A stretch of DNA of 64,000 bases from Streptomyces durmitorensis (lineage in GTDB: Bacteria; Actinomycetota; Actinomycetes; Streptomycetales; Streptomycetaceae): assembly GCF_023498005.1 (NCBI RefSeq), contig NZ_CP097289.1:1612001-1676000 (forward strand), read 5' to 3'. This document shows, piece by piece, positions 1 to 9,044 of the stretch (within the stretch, counting starts at the first letter, position 1; every line of letters begins with the position of its first letter). The notes under the pieces are model-generated. The model did no database searches and had not been told where the DNA came from. It saw only the letters and a program-made list of their open reading frames with translations. A program made the position numbers and the translations under genes.

Positions 1-2138
1 TCGGCGAAGTCCGCGGTCCTGGCGAGCTGCACGTCGAAGTCCGCCGTGGTCATGGAGGTGTTGTTCCAGACCTCGACCTGTCCCACGCGCCGCGCGTCAC
101 CGAGGTCGACCTGCCACCAGGCGCCCGGTTCGGACAGCGTGCGGGTGTCGGTGGAGGTGTCCCCGTCGGTCGCGTACGAAGCGTCGGCCGCGCCGTCCGT
201 GGAGGACTGGGACGCGGTGCCTTCGCGGGCGAGGTCCGGGCGGAGCTGCTCGGCCGGGGCCCCGTGCGCGCCCGCGCGTGCCGCCACGGCGAGCGCTACG
301 GCGGGGAGCCGGTCGAGCTCGGTGTGGTTGCCCTCCATCGTCGATCCGGTGCCGGTGAGGGCCGGTGCGTCGGTGTCGGTCCAGTTGCCGGTGGCGTGGT
401 TCTGGATGCCGTAATCAGCCCAGTTCGAGACCCACTTGTAGCCGATGCGGGTGATGACGTTGCCTTCGACGCGGATGTACGAGGACTGCTCGTCGAGGTA
501 GATGCCGTTGCCGTCGCGCTCGGTGTTCCCGTAGGCGGAGCGGTTGATGTAGTTGCCGGAGACGACCGTGCCGGGCTGGGCGCCCTGGGTGTAGATGGCG
601 CCCCCGTCGTGCTGGGCGTACTCGACGCGCATCACGTTCGTGATCCGGTTGTTCGTGACCCGGTTGTCCCTCAGGACCGACTTCTGCGCCTCCGGCTGGT
701 TCCAGCCCCAGCCGACGGAGATCCCCGAGTAGGGCAGGTCGTCGAGGGTGTTGTGGTCGACGGTCAGCTCGGCCTCGTATCCGGCCCAGATGCCGACCGC
801 GTCGGTGTACTCGACGCCGGTGCGGCGGATCGTGTTGTACGCGACGGTGTTGCGCTCACCGGCGAGTTCCGTCTCCGGCTTCGGCTCGGTGTCGCCGACG
901 TACACGGCTCCGGACGACAGGTCCGTGAAGCGGGAGCGGGTGACCGACGTGTCCTTGGTGCCGGCTTCGAGGACGACTCCGGCGCCGCCCAGACGCGTGA
1001 ACTCGGCTCCGGAGACGGCCACATGGCGACTGCCGCGCACGGTCAGCGCCGCGCTCGGCTTCGTGTAGTGACGGCCCGCGTGATCGACCGGGCCACTCGT
1101 CCCGGTGAGGGTGAGACCGGCCTGGGTGCCCGCGTATCCCTCGTCGGTGGAGGGCTGGCCGTACGCGGCGTACGCGAAGCCGATGCCCTGCACGCGCAGG
1201 TCGTGGGCGCCGTCGACGACCATGAGCCGCTCGGTCACCGGGGTGAGCACGCGCGCGCGGCCCATGTCCTCGCCCTTGCGCGGGAGGTAGGTGACGGTGC
1301 GCTCCTCGGAGTCCCAGACGAACTCGCCCGGCTTGTCCAGGAGTTCACGGGCGTTCTCGAAGAAGGCGACCTGGGAGTAGCGCGCCGAGTCGACGGTGGT
1401 GGAGTCCCAGGCGGGGCCCGTACGGTTCGTGCCGCTGGCCGAGTTGGTCCAACAGGGCTGCGCGAAGGTGAGGTTGTCCCCTGCCACGCCCGCGATCCGG
1501 CAGTGGTAGTCGCGCCAGCGGACCTTGATGACGGCTTCCGCGTCGGTGGGCCGCTGCCACGTGGCGATGCCGGTGGCGGTGGCGCCCGTCATGCCGGTCT
1601 TCGTCGCGTCACAGATGCTCGCCGCGCAGGCCGCGCCCCGCGCGCGCCGGGCCCGGTCGCCGTTCACGAACAGCTGGCGCGGGGTGACCCCTTCGGGGAC
1701 GTCCGCCGTCCAGGTGCCGTCGGCGGCCTTCCCCCACCCGGTCAGCGCCCGGCCACCGGACAGGACGGGGCGGGCACCGCGCGCGGCGGTCCAGGTGACG
1801 GTGTGCCCGTCACGCCCTGAGTCGGCCGCGCCCAGTTTCAGCGGCTCTCTCAACTCATAGGTACCGCCCGCGAGTTCGACGCGTACGTCACGCCCGCTGA
1901 TGGTGCGGGCCGCGTCACGGGCGGCCTGCGGGGAGCACGGGCGGGCGGTGGTGCAGGACTCCCCCGAGGCGTTCGGGGCGACGTGGAGGATCTTGGGGCC
2001 CGGGGCGGCCTGGACTGCTCGGGCGGCCTGGGCAGCCTGGGCGGTGCTCTGCGGGGCGATGACCGCTCCGACGGCCGCGACGGCGATGACCCCCGCGGCG
2101 ATACGTGGACGCTTGCCCGCGCCCTGTCGCCGCCTCAC
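1..2138 (-). CDS. Secreted right-handed beta-helix protein with C-terminal discoidin-like domain (3' end cut by window)
   Basis: The frame is open from a GTG at 2138 to the left edge, so the gene is partial at its 3' end. It begins with a basic stretch (RRRQGAGKRPR) and a hydrophobic signal segment ending near APQSTAQAA. Next comes the start of a pectate-lyase-like parallel beta-helix (GRDVRVELAGGTYELREPL), a GEFVWDSEERTVTYLPR segment typical of actinobacterial beta-helix proteins, and many Asn-rich turns. The last visible part (VGQVEVWNNTSMTTADFDVQ) resembles an F5/8 type C (discoidin, CBM32-like) domain. I infer a secreted polysaccharide-acting or -binding protein; the exact substrate cannot be read. 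The GTG overlaps the M1 peptidase stop (GTGA), so the two are translationally coupled and probably share the promoter at about 3.6 kb. Confidence 0.8.
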   Translation of the reverse strand, partial: MRRRQGAGKRPRIAAGVIAVAAVGAVIAPQSTAQAAQAARAVQAAPGPKILHVAPNASGESCTTARPCSPQAARDAARTISGRDVRVELAGGTYELREPLKLGAADSGRDGHTVTWTAARGARPVLSGGRALTGWGKAADGTWTADVPEGVTPRQLFVNGDRARRARGAACAASICDATKTGMTGATATGIATWQRPTDAEAVIKVRWRDYHCRIAGVAGDNLTFAQPCWTNSASGTNRTGPAWDSTTVDSARYSQVAFFENARELLDKPGEFVWDSEERTVTYLPRKGEDMGRARVLTPVTERLMVVDGAHDLRVQGIGFAYAAYGQPSTDEGYAGTQAGLTLTGTSGPVDHAGRHYTKPSAALTVRGSRHVAVSGAEFTRLGGAGVVLEAGTKDTSVTRSRFTDLSSGAVYVGDTEPKPETELAGERNTVAYNTIRRTGVEYTDAVGIWAGYEAELTVDHNTLDDLPYSGISVGWGWNQPEAQKSVLRDNRVTNNRITNVMRVEYAQHDGGAIYTQGAQPGTVVSGNYINRSAYGNTERDGNGIYLDEQSSYIRVEGNVITRIGYKWVSNWADYGIQNHATGNWTDTDAPALTGTGSTMEGNHTELDRLPAVALAVAARAGAHGAPAEQLRPDLAREGTASQSSTDGAADASYATDGDTSTDTRTLSEPGAWWQVDLGDARRVGQVEVWNNTSMTTADFDVQLARTADFA

Positions 2139-3613
2139 TTCGCGACACCCCAGTCCGGGTGGCCCGGCATGGGCGGGTTGTCGAGGTCGAACAGCCAGTG
2201 GTTCAGGAACGTGCCGACCGAGGCGTCGCCGGTGACCTCGACGGCGTTGGCGATGAAGTCCTGGGTGGTGGCGTTACCGTGCCGGTGCTTACCCAGCCAC
2301 GACTTCATGACGGCCTCGAACTGCTCCTGCCCGATCTGCTGGTTGAGGGCGTAGAGCGAGACCGCCGCGCCGTCGTAGATGTTGAAGCCGCCGAGCCCGG
2401 TGGGCTTTCCGGGCGGGCCGTCGGTCTTGCGGACCGCGTCGAGCTTGGCGTACGCGGTCTTCATCTTCTCCTCGATGGGCTGGAACCCCTTCTGGTCCGC
2501 CCACACGGCCGCGTAGTAGACGGCGGGTCCTTCGTTCATCCACGCGTCCTGCCAGGTGGCGGGGGTGACGGAGTCGCCGAACCACTGGTGGGTCAGCTCG
2601 TGGACCATGGTGGTCGAGTAGGTGGGCTTGTCGAACCACGAGGGGCCGAACAGCGACAGGGTCTGGTTCTCCAGCGCGTCGCTGTAGCCGTCGCGCACGA
2701 TCTGTACGCCGTACGTGTCGAACGGGTAGCGCACGCCGAGGGTCTTCTCCAGCCACGCCAGCTGCCCGCCGGTCTCCTCGGCGATGGGCTTGTACTTGGC
2801 CTGCTGGTCCTCGGGGACGAGGTGGCGCAGCTTCACTCCGTGCGGGCCGCGCCCGTAGAGGTAGGTCTGCTTGTTGACGGAGATCCCCAACAGCTCGGGC
2901 GCCATGGGTGACTTGAGGGAGAAGTCCCAGGTCTTCTTGGCATCGGCGGCGTCTCGGGTGCCGGTGAGGTTGCCGTTGGCGCCGGGCGTCCAGCCGTCCG
3001 GGGCCGTGAGGTGGAAGGACCAGGTGGCCTTGTCGGAGGGGTGGTCGTTGACCGGCGCGAAGGTGTCGGCGCGGGAGGCCTGGGCGGCGGAGGCGAAGCC
3101 GCCGTCGGACATGTAGCGCCAGCCCGGTTGGCTGACCGGCTTGGTCTTTCCGTTGCCGTGGTAGGTCAGTTCGACGTCGAAGGCCCGGTGGTCGCGCAGG
3201 CCGCCCGCCGGGGTGACGGTGAGCTCCTGGCCGCTCTGGCCGGGACCGATCGCCCACGTGGCCTTCTTGCCGTTGACCTTGATGGCGTCGATGGCCAGCG
3301 AGTCGACGTCGAGGTTGAAGGACGACAGGTCCTGGGTGGCTCTCGCCTTGATCTTCATGGTGCCGGTGAAGTCGTACGTCACCGGTGTGAAGTCGAAGGA
3401 GAGGTCGTAGTGGCGCACGTCGTAGCCGCCGTTGCCGAGCGTCGGGAACAGCGGGTCGCCGACGCCGTCCGCACCCGGGGCCGGGTCGAAGGGCGCCGCG
3501 TGGGCGGGGAGGGCGAGCGCGAGGGTGGCGGCCGCGGCTGCGGTCGCCGTCGCGGCGCGGACGGTGGTCCGGGTACTGCGAGCGCGTACGGTTCGGGTCC
3601 TGTTCTCAGCCAT
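2135..3613 (-). CDS. Secreted M1 family metallopeptidase
   Basis: 492 aa. Residues 1-40 form a signal peptide ending LALALPAHAA. The gluzincin zinc site is intact: HELTH at 338-342 and the third zinc ligand E361 in NEGPAVYY, the HExxH-18-E spacing of M1 aminopeptidases. ALENQT (313-318) stands where M1 enzymes carry GAMEN, as in secreted actinobacterial members. At under 500 residues it has the N-terminal beta-sandwich and catalytic domain but not the large C-terminal domain of PepN. It should cleave N-terminal residues from peptides outside the cell. It is the first gene of a leftward pair with the beta-helix protein, and a LacI-type palindrome lies 14 bp upstream of its ATG. Confidence 0.9.
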   Translation of the reverse strand: MAENRTRTVRARSTRTTVRAATATAAAAATLALALPAHAAPFDPAPGADGVGDPLFPTLGNGGYDVRHYDLSFDFTPVTYDFTGTMKIKARATQDLSSFNLDVDSLAIDAIKVNGKKATWAIGPGQSGQELTVTPAGGLRDHRAFDVELTYHGNGKTKPVSQPGWRYMSDGGFASAAQASRADTFAPVNDHPSDKATWSFHLTAPDGWTPGANGNLTGTRDAADAKKTWDFSLKSPMAPELLGISVNKQTYLYGRGPHGVKLRHLVPEDQQAKYKPIAEETGGQLAWLEKTLGVRYPFDTYGVQIVRDGYSDALENQTLSLFGPSWFDKPTYSTTMVHELTHQWFGDSVTPATWQDAWMNEGPAVYYAAVWADQKGFQPIEEKMKTAYAKLDAVRKTDGPPGKPTGLGGFNIYDGAAVSLYALNQQIGQEQFEAVMKSWLGKHRHGNATTQDFIANAVEVTGDASVGTFLNHWLFDLDNPPMPGHPDWGVAK

Positions 3614-3627
3614 GGGGCCGCAACGTA

Positions 3628-3639
3628 GTAATCGCTTAC
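3628..3639. promoter_or_regulatory. LacI-type operator candidate 1
   Basis: GTAATCGCTTAC is a near-perfect dyad with a central CG, the form bound by LacI-family proteins. It lies 14 bp upstream of the M1 peptidase ATG, where bound repressor would block transcription. Three related sites occur at 3716, 5019 and 5108, all next to the lacI-type gene. Confidence 0.55.
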
Positions 3640-3715
3640 TGTTGCCGTCAACACCCAGGAGCCCCTCCGCTCTTGGACTTTTCCACCCCCTCTCTGGCGC
3701 CCTGGGCCAAGTTCA

Positions 3716-3727
3716 GTACACGCTTAC
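3716..3727. promoter_or_regulatory. LacI-type operator candidate 2
   Basis: GTACACGCTTAC keeps the CGCTTAC half of the other sites and lies 88 bp from candidate 1 in the divergent region between the M1 peptidase and the regulator. It would suit autoregulation or looping. Confidence 0.4.
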
Positions 3728-3749
3728 CATCGTTGCCGGGTGGGGCGTG

Positions 3750-3789
3750 CCCCGTAAGGGGCGCGGGGAACTGCGCGACAAGCCACGAC
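3750..3789. repeat. Streptomyces-type dispersed GC-rich repeat, copy 1
   Basis: The block begins CCCCGTAAGGGGCGCGGGGA and continues to CCACGAC. It contains a small dyad (CCCCxxAGGGG). A diverged copy lies at 4917-4955 inside the 3' end of the regulator gene. Similar blocks are, to my knowledge, scattered in many Streptomyces intergenic regions; their function is unknown. Confidence 0.6.
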
Positions 3790-3819
3790 GATCCGTACGA
3801 AGAAAAGAGGGGCGAGCAC

Positions 3820-5022
3820 ATGGCAAAGGCGGCAGCGGCTGCGGCAGCACGTGGCCCGGAGCGGCGACGGGCGACGGTCATCGACGTCGCGGCACGCGCC
3901 GAGGTCTCGTCGGCCACCGTCTCCCGCGTCCTGAACGGCAACTACCCGGTGGCGCGGGCCACCCGCGAGCGCGTCGAGGACGCCGTCCGGGAGCTCGGGT
4001 ACGTCGCCAACGCCCACGCGCGGGCACTCGCCGGGACCTCCAGCCGGACGGTCGGCATCATCGTGCAGGACGTCGTCGACCCGTTCTTCGCCCACATCGC
4101 GCGCGGCGTCGAACGCGCGGCATCGGAGGCCGGACGGCTCTGCATGGTCTGCTGCACCCACGGCGACCCGCGGCGCGAGCTGGCCTTCGTCGACCTGCTG
4201 CACGAACAGCGCGCGGACGCGGTGGTCCTGGTCGGCGGCGCTCACTCGGATCGCGCGTACGCCCGTGAAGTCGCCCGCAGGGCACGGGATCTGCACGCGG
4301 GCGGGGCACGCCTGGTGCTGTGCGGGAGGCCGTCGGTGGGCCGCGACGTGCCGACCCTCTCCGTGGAGTACGACAACGAAGGGGGCGCCTTCGCCCTCAC
4401 CGACCACCTCCTCACGCAGGGCCACGACCGGATCCTCTACCTGGGAGGGCCGCCCGACCTCTCCACCACCCGCGACCGCATCGCGGGACACCGCAGGGCC
4501 CTGGAGCTGCGCGGCGTCCCCTGCGCGCCGGAGCTGGTGCACACCGGCGCGTTCAGCCCCGTCTTCGGGCACCGCCGGCTGACCGAACTCCTGGCGTCCG
4601 GGCTCACGTTCAGCGCGGTGTTCGCGGCCAACGACATGGTGGCGATCGGGGCGCTCCAGGCCCTGGAGGAGGCGGGCCTGCGGGTCCCTCAGGACGTCTC
4701 CCTGGTCGGCTACGACGACGTGCCCACGGCCCAGGTCATGCGCCCGCGCCTGACGACCGTGCACGTTCCGCTGGAGGAGATGGGCCGCCACGCGGTTCGG
4801 CTGGCGGTCCCGGGCACGGACGCGGAGGCCGACGCGTGGCAGCAGCCGGCCGGGGGCGGGCTGACGCTGGGCACGCACATCGTGGTGCGGGATTCGGTGG
4901 CGGCGCGGCGGCCGGGCCCCGAAGGGGCGCGGGGAACCGCGCGCCCAGGCACGACGCGCCCGCAGACGCAGACGCAGACGCAGACGGACACACCAAGTCC
5001 CGTGCGGCATCGACCGATGTAA
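3820..5022 (+). CDS. LacI family transcriptional regulator
   Basis: 400 aa from the ATG at 3820, chosen because AAGAGGGGCGA precedes it and the helix-turn-helix follows at once; a longer frame upstream reads through the dispersed repeat and has no homology to the family. The HTH is residues 18-39 (ATVIDVAARAEVSSATVSRV), the hinge helix is about 63-72, and a periplasmic-binding-protein-like sensor domain spans about 77-345. It should repress the flanking secreted-enzyme genes until a sugar ligand binds; four matching operators bracket it. Oddity: the last 35-40 residues are encoded by a second dispersed repeat and a CAGACG hexamer array (QTQTQTQT), so the tail is a low-complexity extension beyond the normal domain. 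Confidence 0.92.
   Translation: MAKAAAAAAARGPERRRATVIDVAARAEVSSATVSRVLNGNYPVARATRERVEDAVRELGYVANAHARALAGTSSRTVGIIVQDVVDPFFAHIARGVERAASEAGRLCMVCCTHGDPRRELAFVDLLHEQRADAVVLVGGAHSDRAYAREVARRARDLHAGGARLVLCGRPSVGRDVPTLSVEYDNEGGAFALTDHLLTQGHDRILYLGGPPDLSTTRDRIAGHRRALELRGVPCAPELVHTGAFSPVFGHRRLTELLASGLTFSAVFAANDMVAIGALQALEEAGLRVPQDVSLVGYDDVPTAQVMRPRLTTVHVPLEEMGRHAVRLAVPGTDAEADAWQQPAGGGLTLGTHIVVRDSVAARRPGPEGARGTARPGTTRPQTQTQTQTDTPSPVRHRPM
4917..4955. repeat. Dispersed GC-rich repeat, copy 2, inside the regulator gene
   Basis: Starts CCCCGAAGGGGCGCGGGGAA and matches the block at 3750-3789 with a few changes. It is translated in frame as part of the LacI-family protein's C-terminal tail (GPEGARGTARPG). 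Confidence 0.6.
4961..4986 (+). repeat. Hexanucleotide tandem repeat (CGCAGA, about 4.3 copies)
   Basis: Four exact CGCAGA units plus CG, translated as alternating Gln-Thr at the C-terminus of the LacI-family regulator. Hexamer arrays change length by slippage without shifting the frame. Confidence 0.85.
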
Positions 5023-5030
5023 CCGGTTAA
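5019..5030. promoter_or_regulatory. LacI-type operator candidate 3 (overlaps regulator stop codon)
   Basis: GTAACCGGTTAA contains the perfect 10-bp palindrome TAACCGGTTA at 5020-5029, and the regulator's TAA stop lies within it. It is 89 bp from candidate 4, nearly the same spacing as between candidates 1 and 2. Confidence 0.5.
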
Positions 5031-5107
5031 GGCGCGTGGGATCCCCTCGGAACCCCGCAAGGGCAGAAAGAACATAGAAAGATGCCGGGCCCTCTTGCCC
5101 CCGCATA

Positions 5108-5119
5108 GCAACCGCTTAC
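5108..5119. promoter_or_regulatory. LacI-type operator candidate 4, upstream of the PL8 lyase
   Basis: GCAACCGCTTAC matches the other sites (consensus GTAANCGCTTAC) and lies about 87 bp upstream of the lyase ATG, a normal operator position for the rightward promoter. Confidence 0.5.
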
Positions 5120-5205
5120 ATGCTGTCGCGGAATCGCTCACGCCTCTCGTTCCCCGCCCGGCGACCGACGCCCTCCGATGCCCTGACGCCTCATGGGAGT
5201 TCCCT

Positions 5206-7653
5206 ATGCGCATGCCCCACTCCGGCTCCACCGGGCCGCGACGCCGCACGATCCTCGCCGCGAGTGCCGCCGCATCCGCCCTCGTGCCGCTGGCGGCGGG
5301 CGGTACGGCCTGGGGCGCGGCGCCGGACGCGGACCCGTACGACACCTTGCTCGCCCGCGCGGCAGCGCAACTCACCGGCGGCGCGTGCGACGCGGCCGAC
5401 CCGGACTTCGCGGCGGCACTGAAGGTCCTGGACACCCAGGCGTCCGGCTGGTGGAAGGACTTGGACCGGTCGGCGGGGCGCACCGCCCTGTGGGCCGACC
5501 TCTCCCCCGCGAAGGACCCGGGCAACTTCGGCCAGAGCTACACCCGCCTGCGCACGATAGCGACGGCCTGGGCCACGCCCGGCACCTCCCTCAGCGGCAG
5601 CGCCGAAGCGGCGGACGCCCTGCTCGACGCCCTGCGGTTCCTGCACGCCGACGCCTACAACCCGAGCCGCCCCGAATCCGGCAACTGGTGGTTCTGGGAG
5701 ATCGGCGCGCCCCGCGCCCTGATGGACACGTGCGTGCTGCTGCGGGAGAAGATCGCCGCGGCCGACCTGGCGAAGTACGTCTCCGCGGTGGCGAAGTTCT
5801 GCCCGGACCCGGACCGCCGCACCAATGCTCCGACCCTGTCCGAGACCGGCGCCAACCGCGCGGACAAGGCCGTCATCGTGGCGCTGCGCGGACTCCTCGC
5901 ACGGGACGCGGCCACCCTGGCCCTGGCCCGCGACGGCCTGTCCGACGTCCGGGACAAGGGCAGGAACAGCCTGTTCACGTACGTCACTTCGGGCGACGGG
6001 TTCTACGAGGACGGGTCGTTCGTGCAGCACGGCTCCGTCGCGTACACGGGGACGTACGGCAGTGTCCTGCTCGGCAGCGCGGGCCAGCTGATCGCGCTGC
6101 TCGCGGACTCCGAGTGGGCCGTCACCGATCCGAAGACGTCCGTGCTGTACGAGGCGGTGGACCGGACGTTCTCGCCGGTGGTCTTCGACGGCCTGATGAT
6201 GGACGCGCTGCGCGGCCGTGCGATCTCCCGCGAGAAGGCTCCGGACCACAAGGACGGCGCGGTCACCCTCACCAACATCCTCCAGCTGGCGGACGGGGCC
6301 CCGGCCGCGTACGCCGAACGCTGGCGCGCCCTGGCCAAGGGCTGGATCCGCCGCAACACGTCCCACCCCTACCTGGGCCTTGTGGGCGTCCCCGCCCTCG
6401 CCCGCGCCAAGGCCGTCCTCGACGACGACGCCGTACCGGCCACCGACCGGCTCACCGGGCACTTCGCGTTCGCGGACATGGACCGGGTGGTGCACCGGCG
6501 CCCCGGCTGGGCACTCACGCTCTCGCTCTCCTCCAAGCGCATCGCCGCGTACGAGGCGGGCAACGGCGAGAACCTGCACGGCTGGTACACCGGCGACGGC
6601 ATGGCCTATCTGTACGACGGCGACGACCTGGGGCAGTTCGGGGACGGCTTCTGGGCGACGGTCGATCCGTACCGCCTGCCGGGCACCACCGTGGACACCC
6701 GGACGCGGGCCGACATCGGCTCGGGCGGCGGGACGGGGACCTACCGGCCGAAGAACGCCGTCGCGGGCGGCGCGGCGCTCGACGACCGGTTCGGCGCCGC
6801 CGCGATGGAGCTCCTCGCCGACGGCAGCACGCTGCGGGCCAAGAAAGCGTGGTTCTTCCTCGACAACGCGGTGCTCGCCCTGGGCGCGGACATCACCGCG
6901 AGCGACGGCCGGAGCATCGAGACGGTCGTCGAGAACCGGAACCTGTACGAGGACGGGGCGCCCCGGCTCACGGTCGACGGCCGCCGCCAGCCCACACGCA
7001 CAGGCTGGTCGGCGCCCCTGCCCGGCGCCCGCTGGGCCCACCTGGACGGCACCGGCGGCTACGTCTTCCCCGACGACCCCGCGCAGTCCTCTTCCGGCCG
7101 GGGCGGCGCCCGCCTCCACGCCCTGCGCGATGAGCGGACCGGCGCCTGGCAGGACATCAACACCGGCGCGGACACCGGCGGCAGCACCACTTTGGTCACC
7201 CGCCGCTACCTGACCCTGTGGCTCGACCACGGCGTCTCCCCCGCCGCGTCCTCGTACGCCTACGTCCTGCTGCCCGGCGCGAGCGCCGCCGCGACCGCCG
7301 TCTGGTCCCACTCACGTCCGGTCCGCGTCCTGGCCAACACCGCCACCGCCCAGGCCGTCGAGGCCCGCCGCCACGGCCTCGTCGCCGCGCACTTCTGGCA
7401 GCCGGGCAACGCGGCCGGGCTCACTGCATCCGGCCCCTGCACCGTGCTCGTGCGACGCGGCAGTGACGGCGTGTCGCTGGCCGTGGCCGACCCGGGCCGC
7501 ACGGGCACGAGCGTCACCGTGGAACTGCCCTTCGCCGTACGGAAGGTGGTCCGCGCCGACGACACGGTCACCGTCACTCCGGGCCGCCGCCCGGTCGTCA
7601 CCGTCCGCGTCGATGGCTCACGAGGCCACACGCACACCGCGCACCTGCGGTGA
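5206..7653 (+). CDS. Polysaccharide lyase family 8 (hyaluronate/chondroitin/xanthan lyase type), secreted
   Basis: 815 aa from the ATG at 5206, which has GGGAG upstream; the open frame extends further left but without signal or homology. Residues 11-37 form a twin-arginine-type signal (PRRRTILAAS then a hydrophobic run), so Tat export is likely. The (alpha/alpha) toroid shows the PL8 substrate groove WWFWEIGAPRA near residues 160-170. The expected catalytic Asn is N217 (TGANR), with H275 and Y280 in QHGSVAYTGTYG. Beta-sandwich domains follow. PL8 enzymes cut uronic-acid-containing polysaccharides by beta-elimination. Neighbours (M60 protease, DUF2264) suggest host-type glycoconjugates such as glycosaminoglycans, but hyaluronate versus chondroitin versus xanthan cannot be settled. 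Confidence 0.9.
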   Translation: MRMPHSGSTGPRRRTILAASAAASALVPLAAGGTAWGAAPDADPYDTLLARAAAQLTGGACDAADPDFAAALKVLDTQASGWWKDLDRSAGRTALWADLSPAKDPGNFGQSYTRLRTIATAWATPGTSLSGSAEAADALLDALRFLHADAYNPSRPESGNWWFWEIGAPRALMDTCVLLREKIAAADLAKYVSAVAKFCPDPDRRTNAPTLSETGANRADKAVIVALRGLLARDAATLALARDGLSDVRDKGRNSLFTYVTSGDGFYEDGSFVQHGSVAYTGTYGSVLLGSAGQLIALLADSEWAVTDPKTSVLYEAVDRTFSPVVFDGLMMDALRGRAISREKAPDHKDGAVTLTNILQLADGAPAAYAERWRALAKGWIRRNTSHPYLGLVGVPALARAKAVLDDDAVPATDRLTGHFAFADMDRVVHRRPGWALTLSLSSKRIAAYEAGNGENLHGWYTGDGMAYLYDGDDLGQFGDGFWATVDPYRLPGTTVDTRTRADIGSGGGTGTYRPKNAVAGGAALDDRFGAAAMELLADGSTLRAKKAWFFLDNAVLALGADITASDGRSIETVVENRNLYEDGAPRLTVDGRRQPTRTGWSAPLPGARWAHLDGTGGYVFPDDPAQSSSGRGGARLHALRDERTGAWQDINTGADTGGSTTLVTRRYLTLWLDHGVSPAASSYAYVLLPGASAAATAVWSHSRPVRVLANTATAQAVEARRHGLVAAHFWQPGNAAGLTASGPCTVLVRRGSDGVSLAVADPGRTGTSVTVELPFAVRKVVRADDTVTVTPGRRPVVTVRVDGSRGHTHTAHLR

Positions 7654-7714
7654 CCGGCGTCCCGCCCCACCCATAGGTCCCGTCCATCACGTTCCCCACC
7701 CGAAGGAGTGCACC

Positions 7715-9028
7715 ATGAGATCCACTCCGCCCCGCCGCACCGTCCTCACCGGCCTGTCCGCCCTCGCGGGCGCGGCCCTGCTCCCCTCCCCCGCCCGAGC
7801 GGCCGGCCGGGCCCGCCCCCGGGCGGCCGCCGCGATCACCCTCACCGCGCGGGCCTCCGCCGAGTCCCAGCGCATCCGTCTCGGCGCGGCCCAGCGAGCG
7901 AGCGACTTCTTCACCACGGCGGCCCACGCCCCGGCCAACACCCCCGTGACGGTCACCGTCTCCGCCCCGGACGGCGTCCTGCCCACGCTGTACGTCGGCA
8001 TCCCCGACTACTACGCCACCCCCAACGCGCCGCGTGCGTACGCCCTCACGTCCGGCGCGAACACCGTCACGGACCCGCACGGCGGCCCGATCCACCTCAC
8101 CCTGACCGGCAGCGGTGAGCGCGCGACGGTCACCATCGGCACCGGCTCCGTGCCGATGCCCACCTTCGTCCACGGGTCGACGTCGGAGTCCGCCTTCCAG
8201 GCCCAGCTGGACTCGGCGACGGCCTCCGGATACGTCCAGCTCCGGTCTGCCCACGCCATCGTCACCCTGGCCCGCGCCACCGCCTTGCAGTACCGCACCG
8301 AGGACCACGCGGCCCTGCTCGACACCTACGAGCAACTCCTCACCTCGCACGCGACGTTCAGCGGACTGAGCGGCAGCACCGGCACCCACGCCCGCAATCC
8401 GCTGCCGTACCACTTCGTGAACGTCACGAAGGTGGCGTCCGGCGTGGGTGCGTACGCGACGCACGGATACACGGGCTACCCGAGCGGCGCGATGGCGTAC
8501 ATCGCGGGCGTGAACGGTCTGCGCACCGGCGGCTGGGGGATGTACCACGAACTGGGCCACCAGCACCAGCAGTTCGCGTACAAGCCGGGCGCGCTCACCG
8601 AGGTCACCTGCAACCTCTACTCGCTCGCCGCGCAGCGCACGCTCGGCCAGACCTCACGGCTGCTGACCAAGGACTCCGGCGGCAAGGACGTCTACGACCT
8701 CGCCTTCACGGCGCGCGACTCCGGCACGGAGTACACCGCGCTCGACGTCTGGCAGAAGCTCGTGCCGCTGTGGCAGTTGCGGCTCGCCTTCGGCACGGGC
8801 GTCTGGCCCGAGCTGCACCGGCTGATCCGCACCGACAACCCCGCGTCGGCGGCGGACGCCGACCGCTACGACAACCTCGCCGTGTACGCGAGCCGGGCCG
8901 CGGGGCGCGACCTCTCGGAGTTCTTCGTCACCAAGTGGCGCTTCCCCCTCACCGCGTCGGGCAAGGCGCGCATCACCGCGCTCGGCCTGAACAAGCCCTC
9001 CGTCGACGCAAGCACCTACCGCGAATAG
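7715..9028 (+). CDS. M60 family (enhancin-type) secreted metallopeptidase
   Basis: 437 aa, start ATG 7715 after AAGGAG. A Tat-like signal (PPRRTVLTGLSALAGAALL) ends near PARAA. An N-terminal beta-rich domain precedes the M60 gluzincin site: H278-E279-L-G-H282 in YHELGHQHQ, with a third ligand candidate E296 (ALTEVTCN). M60 enzymes attack glycosylated proteins such as mucins. The gene lies 61 bp after the PL8 lyase and 16 bp before the DUF2264 gene on the same strand, so the three probably form one transcript under the LacI-type regulator. Confidence 0.88.
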   Translation: MRSTPPRRTVLTGLSALAGAALLPSPARAAGRARPRAAAAITLTARASAESQRIRLGAAQRASDFFTTAAHAPANTPVTVTVSAPDGVLPTLYVGIPDYYATPNAPRAYALTSGANTVTDPHGGPIHLTLTGSGERATVTIGTGSVPMPTFVHGSTSESAFQAQLDSATASGYVQLRSAHAIVTLARATALQYRTEDHAALLDTYEQLLTSHATFSGLSGSTGTHARNPLPYHFVNVTKVASGVGAYATHGYTGYPSGAMAYIAGVNGLRTGGWGMYHELGHQHQQFAYKPGALTEVTCNLYSLAAQRTLGQTSRLLTKDSGGKDVYDLAFTARDSGTEYTALDVWQKLVPLWQLRLAFGTGVWPELHRLIRTDNPASAADADRYDNLAVYASRAAGRDLSEFFVTKWRFPLTASGKARITALGLNKPSVDASTYRE

Positions 9029-9044
9029 GAAGCACGGATCCACC

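Noticed and set aside
3673..3819. Earlier ATG for the LacI-family regulator
   Set aside because: The extra 49 codons read through the dispersed repeat and have no ribosome binding site; the start at 3820 has one and fits the family.
5191..7311. 700-codon minus-strand frame over the PL8 lyase
   Set aside because: Shadow of the lyase gene; composition is unlike any protein and there is no ribosome binding site.
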